Origin: Bretschneidera sinensis
Lineage: Eukaryota; Streptophyta; Magnoliopsida; Brassicales; Akaniaceae
DNA: 64,000 nt
Reading direction: 5' to 3'
NCBI GenBank assembly: GCA_023935145.1
Contig: CM043700.1
Location: 98,498,400-98,562,399, forward strand
Positions 12,341-24,235 of this stretch are shown piece by piece; the stretch's first letter is position 1; each line of letters begins with the position of its first letter. Made by a program: the position numbers and the translations under genes. The notes beneath the pieces are model-generated. The model saw only the letters and a program-made list of their open reading frames with translations, was not told the origin of the DNA and did not search any database.

Positions 12341-13353
12341 TTTTCAGAAGCTATCTACATTAAAACCGAACTTAACATATTATTATTGAACAATAAAAAA
12401 TAATCGACTATTTTAAGATACTTAAATTGGACCTACATACATATACCAATTATCCTTTGTCCTAAAATAATACATATACATATACCTTTGTGCAGGTGTT
12501 GGTGCAGCAGTCCCTGCGCAGGTGTTAGTGCAGTAGCCCCTGCGCAAGGGCTGCAACACTAGCCTCTGCTGCACAATATGAACAATAGTATCTTTACAGT
12601 GAATTGTGATCAATTCAAACACCAGCTGTAGCAGCCCTGTGCAGTTGTTAGCTGATACTTAGTATACAGTAACTTTGTCTCGTCTCTTATAGGAAGGCTA
12701 TAGTATATATGCATATGCTACATTTATCAGTAAACAAATACTCTAGTAAAAAAGGTTTCTAAATATTATTATTCTTTAACATGAATGCACTTATTTTCGT
12801 TATTATTTTTTTAATATGATTATTTATTGATAATTAAAATAAATGCTACTATACTACCTACGAATATTGATGAATGTCTGCTATATATATTTATGATTGG
12901 AAAAGTAACCAAACTTTCTCATCGCAAACCAAATTTGACCAAAGTTTGGCCTTAATGGAAAGGATAATTACCTTGCTCCATAAAGTGGCTAAAGACCCAA
13001 GTGCATCATGTGTGAAATGCAATAAAGTAATGTGTCATATTTTCCACAAAGATTAATGATTGTTAGATATACCTTCAAAGATCCACATAAACATTTTGAA
13101 AAAAAAAAACCTTGAATTGTGATCAATCAATATACAATCGAACGGTGTTGAAAGACCCTAAGACAAACTGATAAAGCAAAATAAAGTTAAATAGTAAGCT
13201 ACCCTACCCAGGAAGCACATCTAGGAAACCATAACTAAATGCAAAGCACACCAAAACCAACCACACCTGAATATAGAAAAAAAAGACGGAAAAATACCAC
13301 AATGAACAAACCATGGAAGATCTGATAGATTCCTCAAGTCCTACAAAAATACT

Positions 13354-13364
<11 letters not shown>
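12341..13364. other. PIF element internal non-coding region
   Basis: Non-coding. A small GC-richer patch at about 12494-12640 repeats variants of GTGCAGGTGTTRGTGCAGYAGCCCCTGCGC, two to three times. Remainder AT-rich without recognised genes. Confidence 0.45.

Positions 13365-13448
<84 letters not shown>
13364..13448 (+). repeat. Compound (TA)n(CA)n(TA)n microsatellite
   Basis: A short TA run, then about 20 CA units, then about 20 TA units. Likely highly length-variable. Confidence 0.95.
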
Positions 13449-13450
<2 letters not shown>

Positions 13451-13556
13451 CTATTTCAAGTCCTAATTAAGAATTTAAGACACTTCTAATGTTAAGAACA
13501 TATTTAATCCCCTTGCACAAAAAAAAAAAAGAGTCTAGTCAAGTGACACAATATAT

Positions 13557-14872
13557 CATTACATTAGGGATGAAATCACTCAGTCTGTCCTTAAGTAACA
13601 TAAGTTATTACTATGTAATATAGACCAGAATTGAAGTTTTATACCTCAAGACTTGATTTGAAATGAGCTTCAAATCCTAAGACTAATGCTTAATATTTAC
13701 AAAGATAACAACTGGTATTATATAGTAATTATGATTGAGAGTCTCTCCAATCATTGAAACTGGTATTATAAAATTATGATTAAGACCATCTCCAATCAAA
13801 GTTTTTGGCCTTAAAATTAATAATGTCACTTGAACTTGCAGACCTGCATAGGAGGAATCAATCACCACATTAGCATTTATCATAGATAAACTATAAAATT
13901 AAATAATACATGACAAGGATGCATTAATCAGAAGATATATTAGGCTCAAGCATGCAACCATAGATTACTATCTGCCAATGAAATTTGGGGCTATCAACCA
14001 AAACTCATTAACATAACAAAGTCAGATCATTTTTGCTTAAATGGATACAAATGGTTTGAGTTAGAATTCTCTCAAGGCCTTTAACAGATCTGGTGCTGAA
14101 AAAGGGTATTCAATGCATGAACAAGAGCATGTTGACAAATATCACACTAATAACATCCAAAAGTAAGGACAAGTGCACCCAATCATATCACTGAAGATGT
14201 CTTTCAACAAACCACAATGCTGAAATGAGACAGATGTACATAAGTACAATAATTTTTAGACTTCTTTTGATAAGTACACATAAGTGCAATAATTAGGACT
14301 TGAAATAGATCTTTTAAGGTGAAGTAGTCCAATGATGCAAATTTTGCCAATTACTGGATTGAAACTACTTTAACGTGCAAATGGAAAGGAGAGGTCAGCT
14401 ACCGAATTGAAACAGTCCAATGATGCAAATTTTGGCAAACAAATCAGTATCACAAGAACATAAAAAATCATATAAATCAGTGCAAAGTGCTTGGTATCAA
14501 CTACCCAATACAAACAAGCTTAGCAACATCAGAACTAAATCAAGAACTAGCAAATAGAACATAAGCTTAGTAACAATAAATATATAATAGCCTACCAATA
14601 CTTGAAATTTGTCTAATGAAGCAAAAACTTTGATTGGAGATGGTCTTAACCATAATTTTATAATACTAGTTTCAATGATTAGAGAGGCTCTCAATCATAA
14701 TTACTATATAATACCAGTTGTTATCTTTGTAAATATTAAGCATTAGTCTTAGGATTTAAAGCTCATTTCAAATCAAGTCTTGAAGTATAAAACTTTAATT
14801 GTGGTCTATATTATATAGTAATTACTCGTGTTACTTAAGGAAAGATTGAGTAATTTCATCGCTAATGTAATG
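13557..14872. repeat. Long inverted repeat, ~250-bp arms with 815-bp spacer
   Basis: Arm 13557-13806 is the close reverse complement of 14622-14872. The outer ends read CATTACATTAG and the inner ends CAATCAAAGTTTTTG. Homology stops sharply at both ends, which suggests terminal inverted repeats of a further nested DNA element (foldback or MULE-like). I find no clean target duplication next to CATTACATTAG. The spacer contains no recognised gene, only a local duplication of TCCAATGATGCAAATTTTG near 14328 and 14410. A transcript through it would fold into a long hairpin. Confidence 0.85.
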
Positions 14873-15315
14873 AAAATAGACAGATCCACAATTTCATAGT
14901 TCATTACTAATAAATTTTTAGTTTCTTGATTATATAAATAGCAAGAAAAGACAAGATAATAGTACTTTAATTTTTAGCATATGTCATTTTTCTTGTGGAA
15001 TTTTAGGCTTGCTTTGGTTATCTATTAAGGAGAAAAGTTATAGAATTGAGTAACTACAACCTCTACTTAGTCATGCTTATGAACAATTGTGGTAAGCATT
15101 GGCCAGTTATGAAAAATCTCAATGTGAGCTTTGGAAAGCATATCTAAATCAAGATTCAATAAGCTTTAACAATGATGGACAACTTTAATAAAGATGATAC
15201 ACATACCATCTTTTTCTGTTCAAGACATTTGAAGTAAATAAAGAAACCTTACTGTTTAGTCAAAGTCATGATTCTTTTAGAGGTGTTTATTAATCCAATT
15301 ACTAAAATTGGTATG

Positions 15316-15405
<90 letters not shown>

Positions 15406-16589
15406 CCAGCTGCCCAAGTAAGTCAGAGACCAAGTCAGCTGGTAAGCCTAATCTATAAGCATTAGTACGATTCACCATTAGACAAGCAACTTTTAAAGAG
15501 TTCAAGTTGATCCGTCTATAGTTCAAATATTTTATCTTGAACAATGGCACAACTCTCTTCTTTTGTTTGGTCCTAAGGCATACCCTTCCTTTTATAATAT
15601 ACTTACTAACTACTTTTACCTGTTGAAGATTCAAAGTTACTTCTCTACTATTAATTATCTCAGCCATTAATTTGACAGAAAAGGTGACATTAATTGCAAT
15701 AAGATATAAAAGGAGTGCTTCTCCTTAGTATAAACTGCTTGAATTAACGAAAAAATGAAGGAAACGCAAGATTACTTTTTCAGAGAGGCAATGTAAAAAA
15801 AGATAGACATACAGAGAAAGAGTAAAGAAATAAGCGAGACAAGCACCTTAAACCATAGAGACACACTGTGCTCTAAATAATTCTGTTTAGATAAGATGTG
15901 CACTAAGAAATTACAGAACCCAATTGATAAAGATGCTAATATAGATATGGCATACACTAAAAAGCATATAAAAATAGGCATATGTACATATATGATTAAT
16001 TTCTAAAGCTTGAAGTTATAGAGAGAGTTCTCCCAGAGTTGTTGCTTACCTACCTTCACTTTTCTTTTCTTGCCTCAATGTTGAAACTGTTGTAATAGTC
16101 TGAGTGAAATAGGAGGACGTAGTGAAAATAATGAAAATGGGTTTTAGAAATGGGTTTAAAAAATGGGTTGGGAGTGCGAAAGAGAGATAAGAATGGGTAA
16201 AGGGTTTCAGAAATTCCCTTTTTCGAGAGTGACTAAAACAAAGATGATAATGGGTATGGGTTTCAAAAGTTGAGACTGTGCGAGAGTGAGAGATGAGAAG
16301 GGGTAAGGGTTTATATGTTGAATGTGTAAGGGAGATGAGAATGGCCTGTACTGGTTTTGTGTTAAGATTGCAAGAGAGAGAGAGAGAGAGATGAAAACAA
16401 GAGAAGTTGTGAATGAGAAAAGTAGAGACGCAAATGAGAGAGAGGGTAGAGAAACGCGATTGAGAAAAGAGAGAAGAGAGTAGAGAGTAGATAGTAGACA
16501 GCAGATAGCAGATAGTAGAGAGAAGCTCAGACTCGATCGAGAGAAGAGAGCAGAGAGCAGTGTTTTAGGGTTGATTTTAGAAAATGAAA
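14873..16589. other. PIF element right arm, non-coding
   Basis: No recognised gene. It includes a TA microsatellite and a purine-rich GAGAGA stretch near 16371-16560. Open frames across the TA run are artefacts of the repeat. Confidence 0.5.
15313..15400 (+). repeat. TA microsatellite
   Basis: About 40 TA dinucleotides, with one TG interruption near 15336. Confidence 0.95.
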
Positions 16590-17118
16590 CATGAAATTGG
16601 AGTTTTCTAAATATAGTTTCTGAAAAGAAGTCTTTACGAAACTGTTTTTGAAAATGATTTTTGAATACACTTTTCCAAACATATGTTTTAGTTTTTGAAA
16701 ACTGTTTTCATTTTTTGAAAATTGAAAACAATTTTCAAAAACTATTTCCAAACATAGCCATGATGTTTTCAATTGATTTTATTTAGTGTTGTGTTATTGT
16801 GTTGGACATTCTTCTTTATGTGTTGAGTTATTGCCTTTTAAAGAGTTGTCGTGCACTTTTTGTTTGTACTTCATGTTGTGAGTTAGAATAGATTTTGAGA
16901 ATTTCTTAATATGGAAACCCATTTGTTAATGCTCCTTAAGCATATGTTACTATTGTCATAGCTTTGTATAGTTACATGTGGAAAATATTTAGTGTGTTGC
17001 ACTTTAAAATGATAATTTGCATTGATTCAACATTTTTCTGTTCTGATCCTTTAAGAATGGATTATATGTATACTTTTCCATTATAAAATTGCATTGAATA
17101 TGTCATTGTGATTAAGTG

Positions 17119-20100
17119 ATGCTATGTTCCATAGAGAGTAAAAAAGATGGGTTATTTACGTTGAAGTTTCACCATGTAGGGAGGTTGATATTTGATAAGG
17201 TACATATAGGAGGTGAAGTAGGCTATTTTGATTGGTGTGATGAGGATAGGTTGTGCCTTTTAGATATAAATGAAACGGTTAAGGATATTGAGCATGATGG
17301 TTTCATTAAATATTATTAGTGAGATCCTAAAAATGACCTTAGTGATGAAGGTGGCTTACTGCCAATGAGAACTAATTCTGACGTCTATTTAATGTCAACT
17401 AGTGTGCCAAATAGCATGGTAATTGAGGTGTTCCTAGAGCACCTAACTCTTGAGAAAATAATGGAGCAATATAAGTTAGATGTTGAGAATATTTATGATA
17501 AGATGGATGAGTGCTTTAAGGATGAAAATTATTTTCTAATAGCTGATAATGAAATTAATAATTTTCATTTGCCAAACAAGGCTGTTGTGATTGAGGAAAT
17601 ACCTGATGGAGATGATAATGTCTTATCTAATTCACAATCTGTTAAGGATGCACATTTGATGATTGAATATGTAACTAAGAATGTCATAATAGTTAAGCAA
17701 TCTGTTGTGGGGGACAATATGATAGATGAATGTAATAGGGAGCCATCTGTGATAGAGGGCAATATGAGGGATGAATTACTTGGAGAGCAATATGTAAGAC
17801 ATGATAATGTGATGGATGAGTCTGGTAGAGAGCCATATATGATGGAGGGAATATAAGGGATGAATTACTTGGAGAGCAATCTGTAAGGCATGAGAATGTG
17901 ATGAATGAATATGGTATGGAGCATTCTAATAGGGATCAATATAGTAGGGAACAAACTGGTATGCAGTAATCTAGTAGGGGTCAATATAGTATGGAGCAAA
18001 CTGTTAGGAAACAATCTAGTAAAAAGCAAAGTGGTAGGGATCAATTGTAATGGAAAACATATTGATAGATGAATATGTTAGGGATACATATGAATAGGCT
18101 GATGATGTTGGAGATAAAGAGGCTGATGACAGTGAGGATTCTGATTTCAATGAGTCTGACAATGGCTTCAGTGACAACGATGATGCAGATTTTCAAAGTA
18201 ATGTTGATCCAAGACTAGAAAGGGATATCATGAGTAGAAGTGGGAAGGCAATGAATGATTCAACATTTAGGTTTTATGCAAATGAATAAGATGATCTTAT
18301 AAGTTGTAAATTTGATGGAGACTCAAATGATCTACATAGCATGGGCAGTGGTTCTAATGAAGATTTGAGAAGACATCATACTGGGGAGTGGAGGGATGTT
18401 GACATGTCTAATCCAAATTTTGAGTTAGGAATGAAGTTTAGGGATATTGTCCAAATCAAAGGGGTAATTGATGCATATGAAATAAAATGAGGCTTCAGTA
18501 TTAGATACATAAAGTTTGACAAGAACAAAGTTTATGCTAAATGCAAGGTAAGTTGTCCTTGGAAGATATGAATTAGCAAGACACCTAATTCTCCTATATT
18601 TATGGTGAATACCCTTGTGGAGAAGCACACATGCGCTAAGTCAAGGAATAATAAGAGGTTGTCTTCAAAGAGATTACGTGATCTTTATGTGGAGTCAGTC
18701 AGGATTGATCCCAAGTGGCCTATACGTACATTTGCTGCTGCTATTATGAGGGATCATAATATAGAGGTTGCTTATCCAAAGTTGTAGAGAGTAAGAGACA
18801 AAGACCTAGATAAGATTAATGGATATGATAAGCAACAGTTCAAGAGACTGCATTCTCATGCAATAGAGTTGAGAAAAAAAAAATCTAAGGATTACTACAA
18901 TTATCAATTTGGATGGGTTATTGTTTGAGAAGATGCATGCTTGTTTGGATGCTTACAAGAAAATGGTTTCTTGTTGGATGTAGACCATTTATTGGAGTAG
19001 ATGGCTGCTTTTTAAAAAGAAGATATGGGGGTTAGCTATTAACTGTAGTTAGAGTCGATGCTAATAACAGCATGTGCCCTATAGCCTATGTTGTGGTTGA
19101 AATTAAGTCCAAATACTCTTGGATTTGGTTCTTAAAGTTATCGTCTTGGGACTTCAACATGAAAAACTGCTTTAAATGGACTTTCATGTCTGATAAATAG
19201 AAGTTAAGATGAATTCATTAAAAAATGTTTCATTACACAAATTGAAAGTGAATATTATTATGTACTATTGATATCTATTCTTCTTTTACATGGATTTGTT
19301 CCAGCACTTGATGAGATGTTCCCACTAACTGAGCATAGATTTAATGTGAGGCATATGTACTCTAACTTCAAAAAGCTTCACCTAGGGAAGGCCCTCAAAG
19401 ATGCACTATGGAGATGTACAAGAGCTATTTATATAGAAGACTTTGAGGATAATATGAAGGAGTTAAGGGAGCTTTCTAAAGAGGCATATCAGTGGCTATA
19501 TGATAAGTCACAATATCATTGGTCAAAGTCACATTTTAGGGAGCATTCTAATAGTGACATGCTTCTTAATAACCATTGTGAAGCCTTCAACAAAGTGATA
19601 TTGGATAGTAGAGAGTAACCCATCCTCTTAATGGTTGAATTAATTAGATGTAGGTTAATGAATATGATCTTGAACAAAAGGAACAAAATGATAAAGTATC
19701 AAAGGTACTTGTGTCCTAAGATTCAAAATAAGCTAGAGAAGAACAATGACATATTTAGAATTTTATGACCCTCACAATCTGGTGGATCAAAGATAGGGAT
19801 TTCAACCCGCTACAGTGATTAGTGATATGTTGTTGACATAATGGAAATGACTTGCACATGTATGAGATGTGATCTCACTAAATTACCATGTGCCCATGTA
19901 ATTGTTACAATTTGGGACAATAAGGAGCAACCAAAAAAATATGTTGATGAGTGCTAAAATAAAGGGATCTACATGAAAATATACTCCACAATCATCAATC
20001 CAATTAATGGACCTAAGTTGTGGCCCAAGAGCAACCTTGGTGACATTCACCCACACTTGGTTTAAAAGTGGCTTGTTGTGAGGCCTAAAAGATTAGGAGA

Positions 20101-20262
20101 GGAGATGTTGATGAAAATCTAAATGCAACAAAAATTCAGAAGATCTTTGTGATGTTTTGTGAGAATTTTGGTATGGTAGGACACAATAGAAGGAGGTGCA
20201 ATTTGGGTGATGATCCTAACCTAGAACCACCACCTTCTGTGAGAAATAGTGTAGGGAAATCT
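17119..20262 (+). pseudogene. MULE-1 transposase (MuDR/mudrA type), broken
   Basis: The N-terminal domain (17119-17319) has the plant MULE start KFHHVGRLIF...VHIGGEVGYFD. A long acidic linker with ~90-bp tandem repeats follows (about 17360-18050). The DNA-binding domain (about 18400-18640) has FELGMKFRD, the CKVSCPW pair and a closing HTC. The catalytic MULE domain includes GVDGCFLKRRYGG (about 18975-19015, first Asp), FMSDK (19180-19196, second Asp) and NNHCEAFNKVI (19568-19605, Glu). A SWIM zinc finger CTCMRCDLTKLPCAH lies near 19852-19896, and a degraded zinc knuckle ending GHNRRRC at about 20180-20202. In-frame stops appear in the catalytic and binding domains (for example after RRYGG and after FMSDK), so it is dead. 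It would normally bind the 129-bp ends and cut them. Confidence 0.92.
17721..17960 (+). repeat. ~90-bp coding tandem repeat in the transposase linker
   Basis: Units start near 17721, 17811 and 17900 (GATRGATGARTNTGGTAGRGAGCC motif), encoding repeats of REPxMxEGNxRDELLGEQ. The third unit has lost one base, which causes the frame to end at 17856. Degenerate shorter units continue to about 18040. Confidence 0.8.
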
Positions 20263-20990
20263 TTAAGTATTTTTTTTGTGCAACATATATTTTTTTTACT
20301 TTAACTATTTTCATGAAATAAAAGAGGAGAAATGTTAGGAAGAGCATGGGAAAAGGAAGGGAAATAGACAAAGATCAGGTTGGAGATAATGTAGAGGCAT
20401 AGGAACATATAAGTGGTGATTGATAACTGCTACGGTGCTTTCTATGTGTGCTTTCTTTTCTCATTCTTTCTTTTGAAGTGTTTAATCCAGTTTTGGGTTT
20501 AAATTCCACCAAATGGATAACACACTAGCAAGGAGGTACAACATAGGTGATGAGCCCAATATAGAACCACTACCTCTTTGTGGGAAGTAGTGCATAGCAA
20601 TCTGTAAGTGTTTTTTTTTTTTTGTGTAACGTGTATTTTTTTGTTATTTTAGTTGTATAGTAACTGTTTGCATGTAATAGAGGAGGAACAATGCAAGGAG
20701 GAGCATGTGAAAAGGAAGGTAAATAGACAAAGGTCAGGTTGGAGGTAATATAGAAGCAGAGGAACATGTATGTGGTGATAGATAATTGCTATAGTGCTTT
20801 CTATGTTTGCTTTCTCTTCTCATTCTTTCTTTTGAAGTGTCTAATCCAGTTTTGGGTTTAAATTCCACCAGATGGATAACACACTAACAAAGAGGTGTAA
20901 CATGGGTGATGACACCAACATAAAACCACCAGCTTCTGTGGGAAGTAGTGCAAGGCAAAGTACCAAAGGAAGGGCAGTTAAAGACAAACT
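20192..20990 (+). repeat. Triplicated ~350-bp block at the transposase 3' end
   Basis: Blocks beginning GGAGGTGCAATTTGGGTG, GGAGGTACAACATAGGTG and AGAGGTGTAACATGGGTG start at 20192, 20532 and 20891. Each carries the exon end encoding RRCN.GDDPN.EPPPS followed by intron-like sequence containing GTTTTGGGTTTAAATTCC. The last exon and intron of the transposase were thus multiplied locally. Confidence 0.82.
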
Positions 20991-20999
20991 TCAAGTATG

Positions 21000-22130
21000 C
21001 TCTCCAACTTATTTGAATTTAAATTATCTATTAGAGTTATGAAATTTCCTACTGATTTAAGTATCATGCAACATCAGGTTAGAAGAACTCGTTGACCTTT
21101 AATTAAAGAACAAAACTCAACAAATAGTGCAAATCAAAAGCTTCATTTGTCAACTCCTGTGACATTAAGATGGATGCCTGATGTAATGACTTCTTATTTA
21201 ACCTTAAATTTCCTTTTAGTACTTAAATGTAATTTAACTTCTATCTCTAACCTTGAATGTATTTTATATGCAGGGCTCAACTCTATATTACCTTCCACTA
21301 GCATCTTCTACAAAGACTATCGACATAGCATGATCTCAACCTCTTTCCACCTAGTATAGCCAAGACCAATTAATAAAAGATGGCTAATTTTATGTTTTGA
21401 TGTTTTAATTGTGTGATTTTGTGTTGGTGTGATTTTGAGAATGGAAGGAGATAAAATTTTATGAATCTGTGGGAATGACGTGTTCTTGTTGGTATGTGGT
21501 ATTGTTTGGGGCATGACTTGGTATGTGGAGTTTTCTGGACATTTACAATACTAGTTTGGCTAACAACATTTGGTAGCCAATAGAATTATCTTGACTATAA
21601 CAACTTTTGATGTCTTTTTAGTGCCAATATAGATGAAATGTAAACGATGTGGTTATTGTTATAATAGTTTTCCTAGGCTTTTTTACATGATTTTAATGTG
21701 TAAGTAATGCTTGAGATTTGTGTACATCAAATCAATATAAATTGAGAGAACTTACTTTTTTGGTACTGAATTTGAATGGTGCCTAAATATTTGTGTGTGC
21801 ATTTGCGCAATTACTTCTATTCTGGTGTCTAGTCTGCATAATGTATGTGAGGGGTATGCTTGTGTAAACTGGTAATATGAAAACTTGAAAAAATTTGATA
21901 TAAACAAACCAACAAGAAATGAAAACAATGGACAAGTTCAAAACTAGAATACATTTAACATATCTTAAAAGTTACATCTTGGGTGTGCATTTTCCTTAAT
22001 CCTTATAAATACAGTCAACCAAAAACCCATAAAACAGCAAAACAAAAAGACAAAGATGAATCTGCATTTGCTAGCATTAATCCTTGCAGATTATCAAACC
22101 AGAAAACAAAAAGCACACTAGCAACCATAA
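21000..22130. other. MULE-1 intergenic spacer between the convergent genes
   Basis: Non-coding stretch between the 3' end of the transposase pseudogene (plus) and the stop of the GRF gene (minus). It would hold both 3' untranslated regions. No further gene is recognised. Confidence 0.5.
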
Positions 22131-22577
22131 TCACAGTACAATCACTTTTTTATGTAGATAATATGCCAAAATCCAAAAAAAAAAAAAGCCTATGCAAATC
22201 CCAGAAATGTAGCAGCAAGTCCTAAAAAACATCTCCTTTGACCAATCTCTAACACTATCCCTCTCCATTTTAAGAATCTTTCGAAACAAACCAATCACGA
22301 GCTGACTAGACCGATCATCTAGAGGATCATCATATAAAGCAAAGAATTGACATCCACCATGCTAATGCAACCAAGGAAACAATAGAAATGGCAGTTAGTG
22401 CCAGACGTAAAAAAAACAGAGCATAAAGGAGTGAAAAAATAGAAATATTCTTACCCAATGGAATCTATAACCAAAAAATCTCCTCCCTTTGTTATTCTCC
22501 GTCCAGGATGTTTTTAAGACAACAGTTGCACCACAACGACATATGCTTGTGCTTGAGATTATATGTGTGTTTGACAT
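22131..22577 (-). CDS. Small GRF-type zinc-finger membrane protein carried by MULE-1
   Basis: Two exons on minus: 22577-22455 and 22361-22131, with donor GTAAGA and acceptor ATTAG, giving 117 codons plus TGA with no internal stop. The start ATG 22577 is the first ATG in frame. Exon 1 encodes SICRCGATVVLKTSWTENN and GRRFFGY, and exon 2 opens with GGCQFFALYDD. This is the GRF zinc-finger pattern (CxCG, GRRFF, C..F). One of the four expected zinc Cys (after GRRFFG) is Tyr37. Residues about 92-111 are strongly hydrophobic (GFFFFWILAYY), a C-terminal membrane segment often seen in plant GRF proteins. It lies antisense to and convergent with the transposase, 0.2 kb inside the right MULE end, so that end probably supplies its promoter. 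The role is unknown; GRF fingers in other proteins bind single-stranded DNA or RNA. The exon model is mine and unverified. Confidence 0.72.
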
Positions 22578-22767
22578 GGTTGCTGCCAAAGAGAAGATGA
22601 TTGGTGAAGAAGAAGAAGAAGAAGATGAGTAAGAGAGTTTGTTTTTAATGGAGGGGGTAGAGCATAAAGGGGGAGGGGGAAATGATGGGAAGTTTCCCTC
22701 TTATAATTCATGTGGGTCCTAGAGACAACTAAACTGTCACCGTGGCGCTAAGCAAGCTGTTTCTGTT

Positions 22768-22896
22768 AAATCATTGACGGGAGTGGCTTGTTTGTTAACT
22801 TTTACAAATGTTAATCTTCACATTGCATAGTTTAAAATCTCAGGGACCAAAATGTTAAAACAGACAAATCTCAATGGCCAAAATGGCTATTTAGCC
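22768..22896 (-). repeat. MULE-1 right terminal inverted repeat
   Basis: Reverse complement of 1528-1656, ending ...CTATTTAGCC. The duplicated target ATATCAAGGC follows at 22897-22906. The ATG of the GRF gene is about 190 bp inside this end. Confidence 0.93.
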
Positions 22897-23037
22897 ATAT
22901 CAAGGCATTTTATTTGACGTATTTTTTCTTAAAGAAAACAAGATACCACAAATTTGGTAAGTTTATGGAGAATTTATTAGAGAATAAAAACTTGTTGATC
23001 AATGGATTTTTGTCAACAAGAAAATAAATGACCATTA

Positions 23038-23340
23038 ACTTTTCCAAATATATGAAGATTTAGTTTCGAAAAAAATTAATTATGTATGATATGTGGGAAA
23101 ATCAAGGTAGAAAAAGGAAACAAAGACCTTGTTGATTTTGCTAATTTAATGAAGATATCAGGCATATTAATTGATTGATTTTTTTTTTTTTTCAAAAATG
23201 AAATAAGACACCACCAGTTTGTCAAGTTTATACTTTATAAAGAATTTATTTAGCAAAAAATTAACGCATGCTACCAAAATAAAGGCATGAAAAATAAAAC
23301 AAAGACCCGTTGATTTTGATACATATATGAATCAAGAATT
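23038..23340 (+). repeat. Units of the ~120-bp repeat, right of MULE-1
   Basis: 23038-23162 matches 1406-1527 and ends GAAGATATCAGGC, nearly the MULE target site; a more diverged unit follows to about 23340. This supports insertion of MULE-1 into a local tandem repeat. Confidence 0.55.
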
Positions 23341-24235
23341 CATATGAAAAATAGGATGTTTATTCAACATGCTCTTTTTAAAGAGTTTTTCATGAGTTTT
23401 TCAATTCAAATATTTGTTTTCTTCTTCATTTACAACCAAGTGCATCATTTAATATTGGTTAGATCATAGTTTCTTAATTATGTATGACATGTAAAGCATA
23501 AAAATGATCTACCATGTCAGTGTGTTAGAATTTTTTATTTTTTTCCTTCTATTTAATGGCTTTCTAACTATTTTTTAATAACTCTATGATACAATGTTAT
23601 AATATATTTATAGGGATACAATATGTATAGATTGGAAGCCGTTGTGCAAATGTAAATAAAAAATTATACAATAAACTATAATCAAATTTCTCAGAAGAAA
23701 AAAATGATACTAATTAAAACAAATTCCATTAGAGGTAGAAGGCTACTCAAAATTTAGTACTATAACTTAGTTATGATAAAGGATTATTTTTCTATTACTT
23801 TTTAATATATGATTGTGATTAAATTTTTTCATGAGATTCATATGAAAAAATTTTCATTTATTTCTTAATGTGTTTCATTTATTAAAAAAAAAATTACAAA
23901 TGTAATTGAAGCATTATTAAAGTCATGTTTGGAAACTGATTAAATGAGTAAACTTAAATAATTTTTATCTTGAATTGATTTAAGTTTATCAATTTAAACA
24001 TGTTTTAATCAGTTTCAAAACTACCATTAAATTAGTTTGCTTATCTTCATTGGTGCCTAAAACGCTACAGTTGATGCGTGCTGTGTAGTTGTGAGAAAGA
24101 ATCACTAGCACTACGTGAATAGTGGCACACATCATGCAGTTCATTTTTAAGATTATCTTAATGTGTACTTTCAAAATCCAAGTTGTTTCCATTAAAATTT
24201 TAATAAAAGGAGCAATTTTCAACTGCTGAATCTTT
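23341..24235. other. AT-rich intergenic DNA
   Basis: No recognised gene, terminal repeat or RNA. Confidence 0.5.

Larger units (their letters stand above)
2159..16759. mobile_element. PIF/Harbinger DNA transposon nested in MULE-1
   Basis: The left end GGTATGTTTGG and the right end (reverse complement GGCTATGTTTGG) match the GG..TGTTTGG termini typical of plant PIF/Harbinger elements. Both ends continue into imperfect inverted sequence rich in GAAAAC/GTTTTC (2159-2400 and 16590-16759). Short flanks read ATGA at 2155-2158 and 16760-16763, so the usual 3-bp TWA duplication is not cleanly preserved and the exact ends are uncertain by a base or two. It carries the two genes expected of the family on minus: a DDE transposase (9493-10888) and a Myb/SANT-like protein (11325-12340). 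Its size is inflated by a nested copia element. Confidence 0.8.
1528..22896. mobile_element. MULE-1: large Mutator-like DNA transposon with nested insertions
   Basis: The ends are matching inverted repeats of 129 bp (1528-1656 and 22768-22896), both starting GGYTAAATAGYCATTTTGGCC. They are flanked by an identical 10-bp target duplication, ATATCAAGGC, at 1518-1527 and 22897-22906. Long inverted repeats and a 9-11-bp duplication are the hallmark of the Mutator superfamily. The element encodes a degraded MuDR-type transposase on plus (17119-20262) and a GRF zinc-finger gene on minus (22131-22577). Removing the PIF element and its copia passenger leaves about 6.8 kb, a normal size for an autonomous MULE. 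The transposase has several in-frame stops, so the copy cannot move by itself. Confidence 0.93.

Noticed and set aside
12422..12622. Short minus-strand frame over GC-richer GTGCAG repeats
   Set aside because: Repeat-derived; not linked to the Myb or transposase genes.
15302..15667. 121-codon frame with an (IY)n stretch
   Set aside because: Driven by a TA microsatellite; the remainder has no recognised domain.
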